A stretch of 64,000 bases of DNA from Chryseobacterium capnotolerans (lineage in GTDB: Bacteria; Bacteroidota; Bacteroidia; Flavobacteriales; Weeksellaceae). Positions 53,747 through 63,565 of the stretch are shown piece after piece; position 1 is the stretch's first letter; the number at the start of each line of letters is the position of its first letter. Both the position numbers and the translations under genes were made by a program. The stretch spans positions 1,369,001 to 1,433,000 of the forward strand of contig NZ_CP065589.1 of the NCBI RefSeq assembly GCF_021278965.1, in the 5' to 3' direction. Below the pieces are notes generated by a model. The model was not told where the DNA came from. It ran no database searches and saw only the letters and a list, made by a program, of their open reading frames with translations.

Positions 53747-54688
53747 ATGCAGACAATATTAGGTGCCAATGGACAGATTGGTGAAGAACTGGCAAGAGAG
53801 CTAAAAAGAAATTTCACTTCTAAGATCAGGATTGTAAGCCGTGAAGCTACCAAAGTGAATGATACCGATGAGGTTTTTTCAGCTGATCTCTCCATAAAGG
53901 AGAAGGCCATTGAAGCTGTAAGAGGAAGTGAAATAGCGTATTTTACCCTTGGATTGCCGATCAGTTCAGATCTGTGGGAAAAGCAGTTTCCTGTGATTCT
54001 CAGAAATGTAATTGATGCCTGTAAAATCAATGGAACAAAACTGGTATTTTTTGATAATACTTATATGTATCCACAGGATGATAGAAACCTTACCGAAAAT
54101 ACTCCTTTTAGTCCGCTCGGAAGAAAAGCTAAGGTAAGAAGAAAGATGGCAGAAATGGTGTTGAAGGAAATTCAGTCAGGAGAACTTGAAGCGGTGATCT
54201 GTAGAGCGCCGGAGTTTTATGGCCCCGGCAAAACACAAAGTATTACCAATACGTTAGTTTTTGATAATATCAAAGAAGGCAAAAAATTAAAGGTTCCTTT
54301 AAGTGACCGTAAAAAGAGAAGCCTGATCTGGACACCAGATGCAAGCCGGGCTACAGCATTAATCGGTAATACACCTGATGCGTATGGACAGACATGGCAT
54401 CTGCCGGTTGATGCAAGTCATCCAACTTATAAACAATTTATAGAAATGGCTTCCGGAATTTATGGAAAGAAACTTAAATATGGTGTAGTGCCCAGGTTTC
54501 TTTTCAAAATAGGTTCATGGTTCAATCCCAAGGTAAAAGAGCTCTTGGAATTACTTCCGAGATATTCGTACGATAATCTTTTTGATGACTCAAAATTCAG
54601 AAAACGTTTTCCTGAATTTAAGGTTACAAGTTATAGAGACGGAATAGAGCAGATCAAGCGGGAACAGTTTAGAGAAAATAAACTTTAA
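53747..54688 (+). CDS. NAD(P)-dependent epimerase/reductase (extended SDR)
   Basis: 313 residues from MQTILGANGQIGEELARELK, with the glycine motif GANGQIG at the N-terminus. The start is moved from 53720 to 53747 because P3 places the transcript start between them. Later features: AYFTLGLPI, VFFDNTYMYPQ with a candidate catalytic Tyr, KVRRKMAEMV in place of the YxxxK helix, and GPGKTQSITN. C-terminal region RYSYDNLFDDSKFRKRFPEFKVT is typical of the NAD-dependent epimerase/dehydratase family. Substrate unknown. The nitroreductase follows by 46 bases, likely co-transcribed. Confidence 0.85.
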   Translation: MQTILGANGQIGEELARELKRNFTSKIRIVSREATKVNDTDEVFSADLSIKEKAIEAVRGSEIAYFTLGLPISSDLWEKQFPVILRNVIDACKINGTKLVFFDNTYMYPQDDRNLTENTPFSPLGRKAKVRRKMAEMVLKEIQSGELEAVICRAPEFYGPGKTQSITNTLVFDNIKEGKKLKVPLSDRKKRSLIWTPDASRATALIGNTPDAYGQTWHLPVDASHPTYKQFIEMASGIYGKKLKYGVVPRFLFKIGSWFNPKVKELLELLPRYSYDNLFDDSKFRKRFPEFKVTSYRDGIEQIKREQFRENKL

Positions 54689-54734
54689 TTTCTTTCAGCA
54701 ATATTTTGATCATATTATTAAAACGATAATCAAT

Positions 54735-55463
54735 ATGAATTTATCAGAAGTAATGGATTACAGACGGTCTGTACGTATCTATGACCGGGATAAACCTGTT
54801 GCGGAGGAAAAAATCAGAGCATGCCTTCAATTGGCTGCTTTGGCTCCGAGCAGTTCCAATATGCAATTGTGGGAGTTTCATCACATAACAAATGCTGATT
54901 TGTTGTCTGAGGTTTCCAGGGCATGTCTGGATCAAACTGCGACCTCAACAGCAGCACAGATCGTGGTATTTGTGACAAGGCGTGATCTGTTTCACAAAAG
55001 AGCCAGATTTGTGCTGAATTTTGAAAAAGGAAACATAAGACGTAACAGCCCGGTTGAGAGACAGGAAAAAAGAATCAAAGACAGAGAATTGTACTATGGA
55101 AAGATCATGCCCTTATTATATGGACGTTTCTTTGGCTTGCTGGGTGGTTTTAGAAAGTTATTGACTGGAGCGATAGGGTTGTTCAGGACGATTACGAGAG
55201 AAGTTTCCGAGAATGATATGCGGGTGGTGGTTCACAAATCCTGTGCGCTGGCAGCTCAAACTTTTATGATCGCCATGGCCAATGAAGGATATGATACCTG
55301 CCCTTTGGAAGGCTTTGACAGTAAGGTCTTGAAAAAGGTGCTGAAACTACCCCGGGGCGCTGAAGTAAATATGGTTATCTCCTGTGGAGTCAGAAAAGGA
55401 AATGAAGGAATCTGGGGTGAACGCTGTCGGGTACCATTTAATGAAGTATATATCAAGAGGTAA
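54735..55463 (+). CDS. Nitroreductase family protein
   Basis: 242 residues. MDYRRSVRIYDRDKPVAEEKIRACLQLAALAPSSSNMQLWEFHHI is the FMN-binding N-terminus (RRSxRxY...APSSSNxQxWEF). A C-terminal segment SCALAAQTFMIAMANEGYDTCPLEGFDSKVLKKVLKLP holds the second half of the FMN site. Reduces quinones or nitroaromatics with NAD(P)H. The middle insertion (LYYGKIMPLLYGRFFGLLGGFRKLL) is longer than usual and hydrophobic. Second gene after P3, before P4. Confidence 0.9.
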   Translation: MNLSEVMDYRRSVRIYDRDKPVAEEKIRACLQLAALAPSSSNMQLWEFHHITNADLLSEVSRACLDQTATSTAAQIVVFVTRRDLFHKRARFVLNFEKGNIRRNSPVERQEKRIKDRELYYGKIMPLLYGRFFGLLGGFRKLLTGAIGLFRTITREVSENDMRVVVHKSCALAAQTFMIAMANEGYDTCPLEGFDSKVLKKVLKLPRGAEVNMVISCGVRKGNEGIWGERCRVPFNEVYIKR

Positions 55464-55497
55464 TCAGGAAATTCAGCGGTAATTCCATCATTTTTTT

Positions 55498-55564
55498 AAC
55501 AGAGATTTGGTTACAATCTTCCTTGATTGGGTTACTTATGTTCATTCATTTATTAGTAATTTTA
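55498..55564 (+). promoter_or_regulatory. AraC-type promoter P4
   Basis: AACAGAGATTTGGTTACAAT at 55498; GTTAC at 55510 and GTTAC at 55531 (exactly repeated, 21 bp); TAATTTTA (55557-55564) as -7, with the TTT 51 bp after the first half-site. Confidence 0.75.
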
Positions 55565-55586
55565 AATGACAGAAAAAGATATAAAA

Positions 55587-56270
55587 ATGAAAAAAATCCT
55601 TCTGGTTGTAACCAATATCGGACATTATAAAAGTGGTTTAGAAACCGGTCTATGGCTGAGTGAGCTTACTCATATCTACCACACAGTAAAGGAGAAGGGG
55701 TGGGAAGTCACCATAGCAAGCCCTAAGGGCGGAGATGTTCCCATTGATCCCGAGAGTTTGAAGCCTCTCGTATTGGACAAAATTTCGAAATCATACTATG
55801 AAAGCCCGGCTTTTATGAGCGGACTTAATCATTCAAAGAGCTTACTGGAAGTTCAGAATGAAGATTTTGATTGTGTATATCTCGCAGGTGGTCATGCAAC
55901 AATGTATGATTTTCCCGATGATGTTATGATGCAAAATATCATCAGAAGGCAGTACGAAAGTGGAAAAATGGTTGCTGCTATTTGCCATGGGGTAGGAGGA
56001 TTGATTAATGTAAAGCTGTCAGATGGTACCTATCTGATTACAGGAAAATCAATGACGGGATTCGACTGGTTTGAGGAAACTATCGCCAGAAGAAAAAGAG
56101 AAGTTCCTTTTAATCTTGAAGCTTCAATTGTTGAGCGCGGTGCAGATCTGAAAAAAGCATGTATCCCTATGACCTCCAATGTTATAGTAGATGGGAATCT
56201 GATTACAGGACAAAACCCATTCAGTTCAAAAGAAATGGCAAAAGTTGTTGTGAAAGAACTTGATAAATAA
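55587..56270 (+). CDS. DJ-1/PfpI family protein, Hsp31/glyoxalase III-like
   Basis: 227 residues from MKKILLVVTNIGHYKSGLETGLWLSE. The ATG at 55566 is too close to the P4 -7 element to be transcribed, so the second ATG is chosen. Glu in ETGLWLSE, nucleophile elbow MVAAICHGVGGL (Cys near residue 137) and the following CHG give the Cys/His/Glu set; PKGGDVPIDPESL is typical of the Hsp31-like branch. These act as glutathione-independent glyoxalases or protein deglycases, converting methylglyoxal to lactate. Fits the carbonyl-detoxifying neighbourhood. Confidence 0.9.
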   Translation: MKKILLVVTNIGHYKSGLETGLWLSELTHIYHTVKEKGWEVTIASPKGGDVPIDPESLKPLVLDKISKSYYESPAFMSGLNHSKSLLEVQNEDFDCVYLAGGHATMYDFPDDVMMQNIIRRQYESGKMVAAICHGVGGLINVKLSDGTYLITGKSMTGFDWFEETIARRKREVPFNLEASIVERGADLKKACIPMTSNVIVDGNLITGQNPFSSKEMAKVVVKELDK

Positions 56271-56328
56271 TAACCTTCCAGACTTGTAAAATTCAAATTA
56301 ATTATAGTTAATCATTAAAATTTTAATT

Positions 56329-57315
56329 ATGGCACCAAACGTAAAAGCGGAAAACGATCCGCAGATCCTTTCCGGGATCAGAGAATTTCTAAATGCATTG
56401 AATAATAGTGGCGGGAGTCCCTTGGAAACCTTAACACCCGAGCAGGCAAGACAGGTGCTAGTGGACGCCCAAAAATCTGTTGAGGTGGATTACTCCAGAA
56501 TTATGGAGACAGAAAGAGAAATTACACAGGATGACATAACGGTAAATATTCATATCATCAAACCTGCAAACGCAGCTTCGGAAAACCTTCCGGTATTTAT
56601 CTTTACGCATGGTGGAGGCTGGGTACTGGGTGATTATCCTACGCATAGAAGACTGGTTAGAGATTTGGTTGTGAATAGCGGAGCTGCTGCTGTTTTTACT
56701 GATTATACTCCATCTCCGGAAGCACAATACCCGGTAGCCATCAATCAGATTTATGCTGTAGCTAAATGGGTATCTGAAAATGGTGCGGAAATCGGTGTGG
56801 ACGGCAAAAATATGGCCGCTGCCGGAAATAGCGTAGGTGGAAATATGACTGCCGTACTTTGTCATATGGCTAAGGATAAAGGTGGCCCGGAGATCAAATT
56901 CCAATTATTATTGTGGCCGGTAACGGACGCAGATTTTACCCGTGAATCCTGGCAAAAATATGGAGAAGGAAGATTCCTGACCGCTCCATTGATGAAATGG
57001 ATGTGGGATAATTATTTACCGGATCTGGAAAAAAGAAAAGAGTATTACGCAACACCATTCAATGCTTCTTTAGATCAATTAAGAGGATTACCCCCAGCAT
57101 TAGTACAATTGGCTGAGAATGATATCCTTTATGACGAGGGGTTGGCATATGCCAGAAAATTAGATGAAGCAGGGGTACCAACTACCATCCAGACTTATAA
57201 CGGATTTATCCATGATTATGGATTATTAAACCCGCTGGATCATATAGAAGCCATAAAGTTTTCTTCCGAACAAGGTGCATTAGCACTTAAAAAGGCTTTA
57301 TTTGGAAAAGCTTAA
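56329..57315 (+). CDS. Alpha/beta hydrolase, hormone-sensitive lipase family
   Basis: 328 residues. FIFTHGGGWVLGDYPTHRR has the HGGGW oxyanion motif of the HSL (family IV) esterases, AAAGNSVGGNMTAVL the nucleophile elbow (G-x-S-x-G), LAENDILYDEG the catalytic Asp and GFIHDYGLLNPL the His. All catalytic residues present. Cytoplasmic carboxylesterase/lipase of unknown substrate. It is 58 bases after the DJ-1-like gene and probably in the same P4 transcript, ended by the terminator at 57356-57385. Confidence 0.92.
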   Translation: MAPNVKAENDPQILSGIREFLNALNNSGGSPLETLTPEQARQVLVDAQKSVEVDYSRIMETEREITQDDITVNIHIIKPANAASENLPVFIFTHGGGWVLGDYPTHRRLVRDLVVNSGAAAVFTDYTPSPEAQYPVAINQIYAVAKWVSENGAEIGVDGKNMAAAGNSVGGNMTAVLCHMAKDKGGPEIKFQLLLWPVTDADFTRESWQKYGEGRFLTAPLMKWMWDNYLPDLEKRKEYYATPFNASLDQLRGLPPALVQLAENDILYDEGLAYARKLDEAGVPTTIQTYNGFIHDYGLLNPLDHIEAIKFSSEQGALALKKALFGKA

Positions 57316-57355
57316 TTAGTGAGTTTTTTAATACTATTTTCTAGACTTATATTTC

Positions 57356-57385
57356 GAAGGCGGATGAGTAATTGCATTCGCCTTC
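57356..57385 (+). terminator. Terminator after the HSL-family esterase
   Basis: GAAGGCGGATG (57356-57366) and CATTCGCCTTC (57375-57385) pair with one G-U, followed by TTATCTTT. The rest of the gap to 57749 (about 360 bases, AT-rich) shows no gene or repeat. Confidence 0.85.
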
Positions 57386-57749
57386 TTATCTTTAAATAGA
57401 TACAATAAATCTAAATTTGTGCATATTGTCGTTTGTGAACTTGGCAGTATTATCTCTTCGAACCAATTTCTAGAAGATCTTGTTAGAATTTTAAGGATAG
57501 GAGCTCATATTTAGCATTATTATCATACACAGTTTAACATCTTTCCTGTAGTGATACAAAATATTGGCTATAGCATGATTATGTTGATTGTATTATTGTG
57601 GGTCGATTATTTTTTTTTGCATCCAAATATATAGTTGTCTAAATTAAAATGCTATTGAAACACAAATTTTTGAAAAAAGGAATGTCATATGAGCATATAA
57701 AAATTGATGATAAGTATTTGTTTGGGGATTACCTTAATTTAGCATCCAC

Positions 57750-58646
57750 TTAATTCAAACTTCTATATTCATTAGGAGTGACACCCGTTCTCTGCTTGAA
57801 AAGTCTGATAAAATGCTGTGGATATTTGAATCCTAGTTCATAAGCAATCTGAGCAATAGATTTATCAATGTTGAAAACTCTTTCTTTGGCAACATCAATA
57901 ATTTTATTCTGAATATATTCCTGCGCAGTTTTTCCTGTTTCTTTCTTAATCAGATCTCCAAAATAGTTGGGTGAAAAGTGTAATTCATCTGCACAATAAG
58001 CCACAGATGGAAGCCCTACGGTATTAGGTTTTTCAGATGAAAAGTAGTTGTTTAATAATTCTTCAAATTTTTCTAAAATACCTTTATTCACATTTTCTCG
58101 GGTAATAAACTGACGGTCATAAAAGCGGTCACAATGATTAAGAAAAAGCTCAATATTTGATGTGATGACTTTTTTGCTGTGTTTATCTACTGGGCGGCTC
58201 AATTCAGATTGAATATCAGCAAACATTTCCAAAACCATTTGCTGCTCTTTTTTAGAGAGGTGTAATGCTTCATTGGTTTGATATCCGAAGAAACCATATT
58301 CGGAGATGCCCTTACCTAAAGAAGTTCCCTTGATTAAATCCGGATGAAAAACTAATCCGTGCCCCAAAGGCTGATAGATGTCTACTTTGTTTTCTACATC
58401 AACAACCTGCCCTGGCGAAACAAAAACCAACGTTCCTTCCTGATAATCATAAGTTGCCCGACCGTACTTGAGGTCACCGCATTTCACATCTTTTAAAAAA
58501 ATACAGTACAGATTAAAGTACATTTTAGACCCGGTCCTTTTATGCGCTTTTGAAAAATCTATCACACTTACCAAAGGATGTAAGGTTTCGTGATTATTAA
58601 ATTGGTTATAATCATCCACTGTCTCAAAATTGATTGAATTGCTCAT
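57750..58646 (-). CDS. AraC family transcriptional regulator
   Basis: 298 residues, related to the regulators at 47579 and 49976: LKYGRATYDYQEGTLVFVSPGQVVD, EYGFFGYQTNEALHLSKKEQQMVLEM and LNHCDRFYDRQFITREN in the sensor. The DNA-binding domain is SVAYCADELHFSPNYFGDLIKKETGKTAQEYIQNKIIDVAKERVFNIDKSIAQIAYELGFKYPQHFIRLFKQRTGVTPNEYR. It is divergent from the AKR gene at 58843, with the site P6 between them, and probably controls that gene and the flavodoxin gene, which has the same site (P5). Confidence 0.93.
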   Translation of the reverse strand: MSNSINFETVDDYNQFNNHETLHPLVSVIDFSKAHKRTGSKMYFNLYCIFLKDVKCGDLKYGRATYDYQEGTLVFVSPGQVVDVENKVDIYQPLGHGLVFHPDLIKGTSLGKGISEYGFFGYQTNEALHLSKKEQQMVLEMFADIQSELSRPVDKHSKKVITSNIELFLNHCDRFYDRQFITRENVNKGILEKFEELLNNYFSSEKPNTVGLPSVAYCADELHFSPNYFGDLIKKETGKTAQEYIQNKIIDVAKERVFNIDKSIAQIAYELGFKYPQHFIRLFKQRTGVTPNEYRSLN

Positions 58647-58720
58647 TGCTGTATCATTTTCTAATGCAAATCTAAAGATAAAAATAACCTCTTTTTTACA
58701 ATCAGAGTCAGAACAGTAAT

Positions 58721-58779
58721 ATTGGTTATCAATTCCGTAATCTGTCTACCAATATGCTTGTCAATAGGTTGGAAATTTG
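58721..58779 (+). promoter_or_regulatory. AraC-type promoter P6 (second site class)
   Basis: ATTGGTTATCAATTCCGTAA with TCTGTCTACC (58721-58750) is nearly repeated at 62068-62097. In both, TTTG lies 31 bases after the start of TCTAC (58745 to 58776; 62092 to 62123). The position between divergent AraC and AKR genes fits an activator site. Confidence 0.65.
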
Positions 58780-58830
58780 CAATAACAAGTTAATAAAGAA
58801 TATTAACTTCTTTATGAAGCAATAATTTAA

Positions 58831-59694
<864 letters not shown>

Positions 59695-59723
59695 TCAAAT
59701 TTCATCAGTAAAAATATGATCAA

Positions 59724-59894
59724 ATGAATAGAAGAGATATAATAAAGACAGCTGGTTTAGCAGCCGTTGGAAGTACATTGCAAAATTTCAATTCCATACT
59801 TAAAGCAAATACAATTGATCATAAATTGTCGGAAGGGATATCATCTTTTGTACAGCAATTTTCAGATGTTGAAGCGCCTTTAAAAACAAAATAA
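59724..59894 (+). CDS. 56-residue peptide with a twin-arginine-type leader, probable remnant
   Basis: MNRRDIIKTAGLAAVGSTLQ, then NFNSILKANTIDHKLSEGIS, then SFVQQFSDVEAPLKTK and stop. The N-terminus is a Tat-like signal (RR, then a hydrophobic stretch), as found on periplasmic oxidoreductases, but no mature domain follows; the frame stops 12 bases before the next AKR. It may be what remains of a deleted enzyme gene or a real small exported protein. Confidence 0.5.
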   Translation: MNRRDIIKTAGLAAVGSTLQNFNSILKANTIDHKLSEGISSFVQQFSDVEAPLKTK

Positions 59895-60890
<996 letters not shown>

Positions 60891-60995
60891 GAATATACTA
60901 AAATCAATCAAGTGTAATATTTTATTCTTACCAAAAGAAAAGTGTATTCATTTTCTTTTCTAAATTATTGATAATTAAATTTAAAAGAATGAGCA

Positions 60996-62066
60996 ATGAC
61001 AAATAAAACAATGAAATATTTAAGCTTAATCATCTTAATTTTAGTCTCCAATTTTTTTGTTAAGGCGCAAAATAAGGTGACACAAAAACCCATTACTATT
61101 GCATCACAAGGCAATTTCTCAGCCGGAGGTTCGGTGATCAAAAGTGAAGGCGTTTTTGATCCATTAAAACCATGGAATGTGCCTCAAGGAGGACAAACAA
61201 GGCACGGAGATCACGCGGATGTTTTTTACCAAATTCCTGTAAAACCTAAAAAACTTTCGATGGTTTTCCTGCACGGTTATGGACAGTCTAGACGAAGCTG
61301 GCAGACCACAGCGGATGGAAGAGAAGGTTTTGCCAATCTATTTTTAAGAAACGGTTATAGTGTTTATCTTGTCGATCAGCCAGGTCGTGGAGAGGCCGGG
61401 CAGACTACAAAACCCGGACAAACTAGCGGTACGCCAGATGACCAGACTTGGTTTACCCAATTTCGAATTGGTCTTTACCCCAAATTCAATGAAGGCGTTC
61501 AGTTTCCAAAAGACAGCATTTCTATGGATCAATTTTTCCGTATGATGACACCTAATACAGGAAATGTAGATGAAGCAACGATTGTTAATGCAATGTCTTC
61601 GGTTATGGATAAATCCGGAAACGGGATTCTTTTCACACATTCGGCAGGAGGCTCACCCGGATGGAAAACAGCCATTAAAAATGAAAAAATTAAAGCTGTC
61701 GTTGCCTATGAACCCGGAGGATTCACCTTTCCGGAAGGAGAAGAGCCTGAAGGGAACAGAGGAGGAAAGGGTGTTCCGATGAACGAATTTATGAAACTGA
61801 CCAAAATCCCAATTGTAGTTTACTACGGGGACTATATTCCCACTGAAGAAACTAATGCAGCATCACTAAATTTTTGGAGAAATGTTTTAGCAACTGCAAG
61901 GCAATGGGCAAAAGTTGTCAATAGTCACGGTGGTGATGTTACTATTGTACATCTTCCTGAAGTGGGCATCAAAGGAAATACCCATTTTCTAATGTCTGAT
62001 CTGAATAATGTAGAAGTTGCAGGATTATTATCAAAATGGTTGAAAGAGAAAGGGTTGGATAAGTAA
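60996..62066 (+). CDS. Secreted alpha/beta hydrolase
   Basis: 356 residues with signal peptide (MKYLSLIILILVSNFFVKAQ; an ATG five codons later than the first is equally possible as start). MVFLHGYGQSRRSWQTTADGR is the oxyanion region, NGILFTHSAGGSPGWKTA the nucleophile elbow (H-S-A-G-G, Ser near residue 215), IVVYYGDYIPTEE the acid region and GNTHFLMSDLNN the His. Resembles the esterase/alpha-beta hydrolase proteins found next to AKRs in Bacteroidota. Exported esterase of unknown substrate. Confidence 0.87.
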   Translation: MTNKTMKYLSLIILILVSNFFVKAQNKVTQKPITIASQGNFSAGGSVIKSEGVFDPLKPWNVPQGGQTRHGDHADVFYQIPVKPKKLSMVFLHGYGQSRRSWQTTADGREGFANLFLRNGYSVYLVDQPGRGEAGQTTKPGQTSGTPDDQTWFTQFRIGLYPKFNEGVQFPKDSISMDQFFRMMTPNTGNVDEATIVNAMSSVMDKSGNGILFTHSAGGSPGWKTAIKNEKIKAVVAYEPGGFTFPEGEEPEGNRGGKGVPMNEFMKLTKIPIVVYYGDYIPTEETNAASLNFWRNVLATARQWAKVVNSHGGDVTIVHLPEVGIKGNTHFLMSDLNNVEVAGLLSKWLKEKGLDK

Positions 62067-62067
62067 T

Positions 62068-62126
62068 ATTGGTTGCATTATCCGTAATCTGTCTACCGAT
62101 TTTAAACTGCTATTTTCTGAACTTTG
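62068..62126 (+). promoter_or_regulatory. AraC-type promoter P5 (second site class)
   Basis: ATTGGTTGCATTATCCGTAA then TCTGTCTACC (62068-62097), nearly the same as P6; TTTG of ACTTTG at 62123, 31 bases after TCTAC, exactly as in P6. Begins right after the preceding hydrolase stop. Confidence 0.65.
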
Positions 62127-62144
62127 TTAAATAATAATTGATAT

Positions 62145-62775
62145 ATGAAAAAGTTGAAAAATTATAGTGTATGGTTTTGTGCAGTACTTCTACTATTATC
62201 ATCTTGCTCAAGAGCTCAGATATCAATGTCTGAAGAAAAGGAAATGCCAAAAGACAAAAATATACTGATTGTCTATGTATCACGAACAAAAAATACAAAA
62301 ACAATTGCCGGCATCATTCATCAAAATATCGGTGGAACCTTAGTTGAGCTGGAATTGCAGAATCCTTATCCCGAAGATTACAAAGCAATTGTAGATCAGG
62401 TGGCGAAAGAAAATGAAACCAATTTTTTACCTCCACTTAAAACAAATATTGACAATATTGACAAATATGACGTGATCTTCTTGGGATTTCCAACTTGGGG
62501 AATGCAGTTGCCTCCCCCCCATGAAAAGTTTTTTAAGCCAAAATAATTTTAAAGGAAAAACAATTGTCCCTTTTAATACCAATGCTGGCTACGGTATTGG
62601 AAACAGTTTTGACACCGTGAAAAAGCTAAGTCCTGACAGCAGAATATTAGAAGGCTTTACCATAAAAGGAGGAGTTGAACGGGATGGTATTCTGTTCGTA
62701 ATGGAAGGAAAGAAGAAAATTGAAGCAGAAAAGAAAGTGAAAGAATGGTTTACAAGAATCGGAATGTCTAAATAA
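62145..62775 (+). pseudogene. Flavodoxin-like protein (lipoprotein), frameshifted
   Basis: N-terminal frame 62145-62546: a lipoprotein signal (VWFCAVLLLLSSCSRAQ, lipobox SSC), then ILIVYVSRTKNTKTIAGIIHQNIGGTLVELELQNPYP and DVIFLGFPTWGMQLPPP, the FMN-binding loops. The frame breaks in a C7 run (62514-62520). Removing one C continues as QLPPPMKSFLSQNNFKGKT, then IVPFNTNAGYGIGNSFDTV and ends at 62775 with IGMSK (about 209 residues). It is a membrane-anchored flavodoxin, probably a quinone- or redox-partner protein. Under P5. Confidence 0.87.
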
Positions 62776-62806
62776 AGCAGTTGAATTAATCTTTAAAAGT
62801 AAAATA

Positions 62807-63547
62807 ATGAAACAATTGAAGTATTTTATTCTAATCGTCCAAATAATAAGTGTTTCACTTTTTACAACCAATATGAAAGCACAACAATTGACAACACAGA
62901 GCAATCATTTAAGTGAAAAAGATAAAAGTACCATTGCCATTTCCTCATTTACAGCACAAGGTAAATTAAAGGAATTAAAAGGGAGCTTAAATTCCGGTCT
63001 TGATTCCGGTCTGACTATTAATGAAATAAAAGAAATTTTGGTACATACTTATGCTTATTGTGGTTTTCCGAGAAGCATAAGAGGTTTACAGACTTTTATG
63101 GAAGTTCTTGATGAAAGAAAGGCAAAAGGTATTAATGATGTTGTTGGAAAAGAAGCTTCTATTGTTGATAGTGAAAACAACAAGTATGAACGTGGAAAGA
63201 AAATTCTTGGTCAACTTACCCAAGCAAAGCAACCTGACAAACTTTCAGGCTATTCAGCATTTGCACCGACAATAGATACATTTCTAAAGGAACATCTGTT
63301 TGCGGATATTTTTGATAGGGATGTTTTGACTTATGCACAAAGAGAATTGGTGACAATTTCTGTAATCAGTGCAATTGGTGATGCTGAACCAATGTTGCAA
63401 TCTCATTTAGGCATCTCATTAAACGTCGGATGGTCACCACAGCAGTTGAATGAATTTGTTACTGTTATCAGCCCTACTATTAATAAAGAAAAATCAAATG
63501 CAGCCAAAATAGTTTTGGATCAGGTTTTAAAAAATAGACCTAAATAA
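62807..63547 (+). CDS. Secreted carboxymuconolactone decarboxylase-family protein (two CMD domains)
   Basis: 246 residues. A signal peptide (FILIVQIISVSLFTTNMKAQ) and two CMD/AhpD-like domains: about 50-115 (GLDSGLTINEIKEILVHTYAYCGFPRSIRGLQTFMEVL) and 160-235 (LTYAQRELVTISVISAIGDAEPMLQSHLGISLNVGWSPQQLNEFVTVI). The first domain has the HTYAYCGFPR motif with a single Cys, so the peroxidase CxxC pair of AhpD is absent. Exported CMD proteins of this kind accompany redox genes; reaction unknown. Just after the flavodoxin (31 bases), probably co-transcribed. Confidence 0.9.
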   Translation: MKQLKYFILIVQIISVSLFTTNMKAQQLTTQSNHLSEKDKSTIAISSFTAQGKLKELKGSLNSGLDSGLTINEIKEILVHTYAYCGFPRSIRGLQTFMEVLDERKAKGINDVVGKEASIVDSENNKYERGKKILGQLTQAKQPDKLSGYSAFAPTIDTFLKEHLFADIFDRDVLTYAQRELVTISVISAIGDAEPMLQSHLGISLNVGWSPQQLNEFVTVISPTINKEKSNAAKIVLDQVLKNRPK

Positions 63548-63565
63548 ATGGGCAAATATTGAAAT

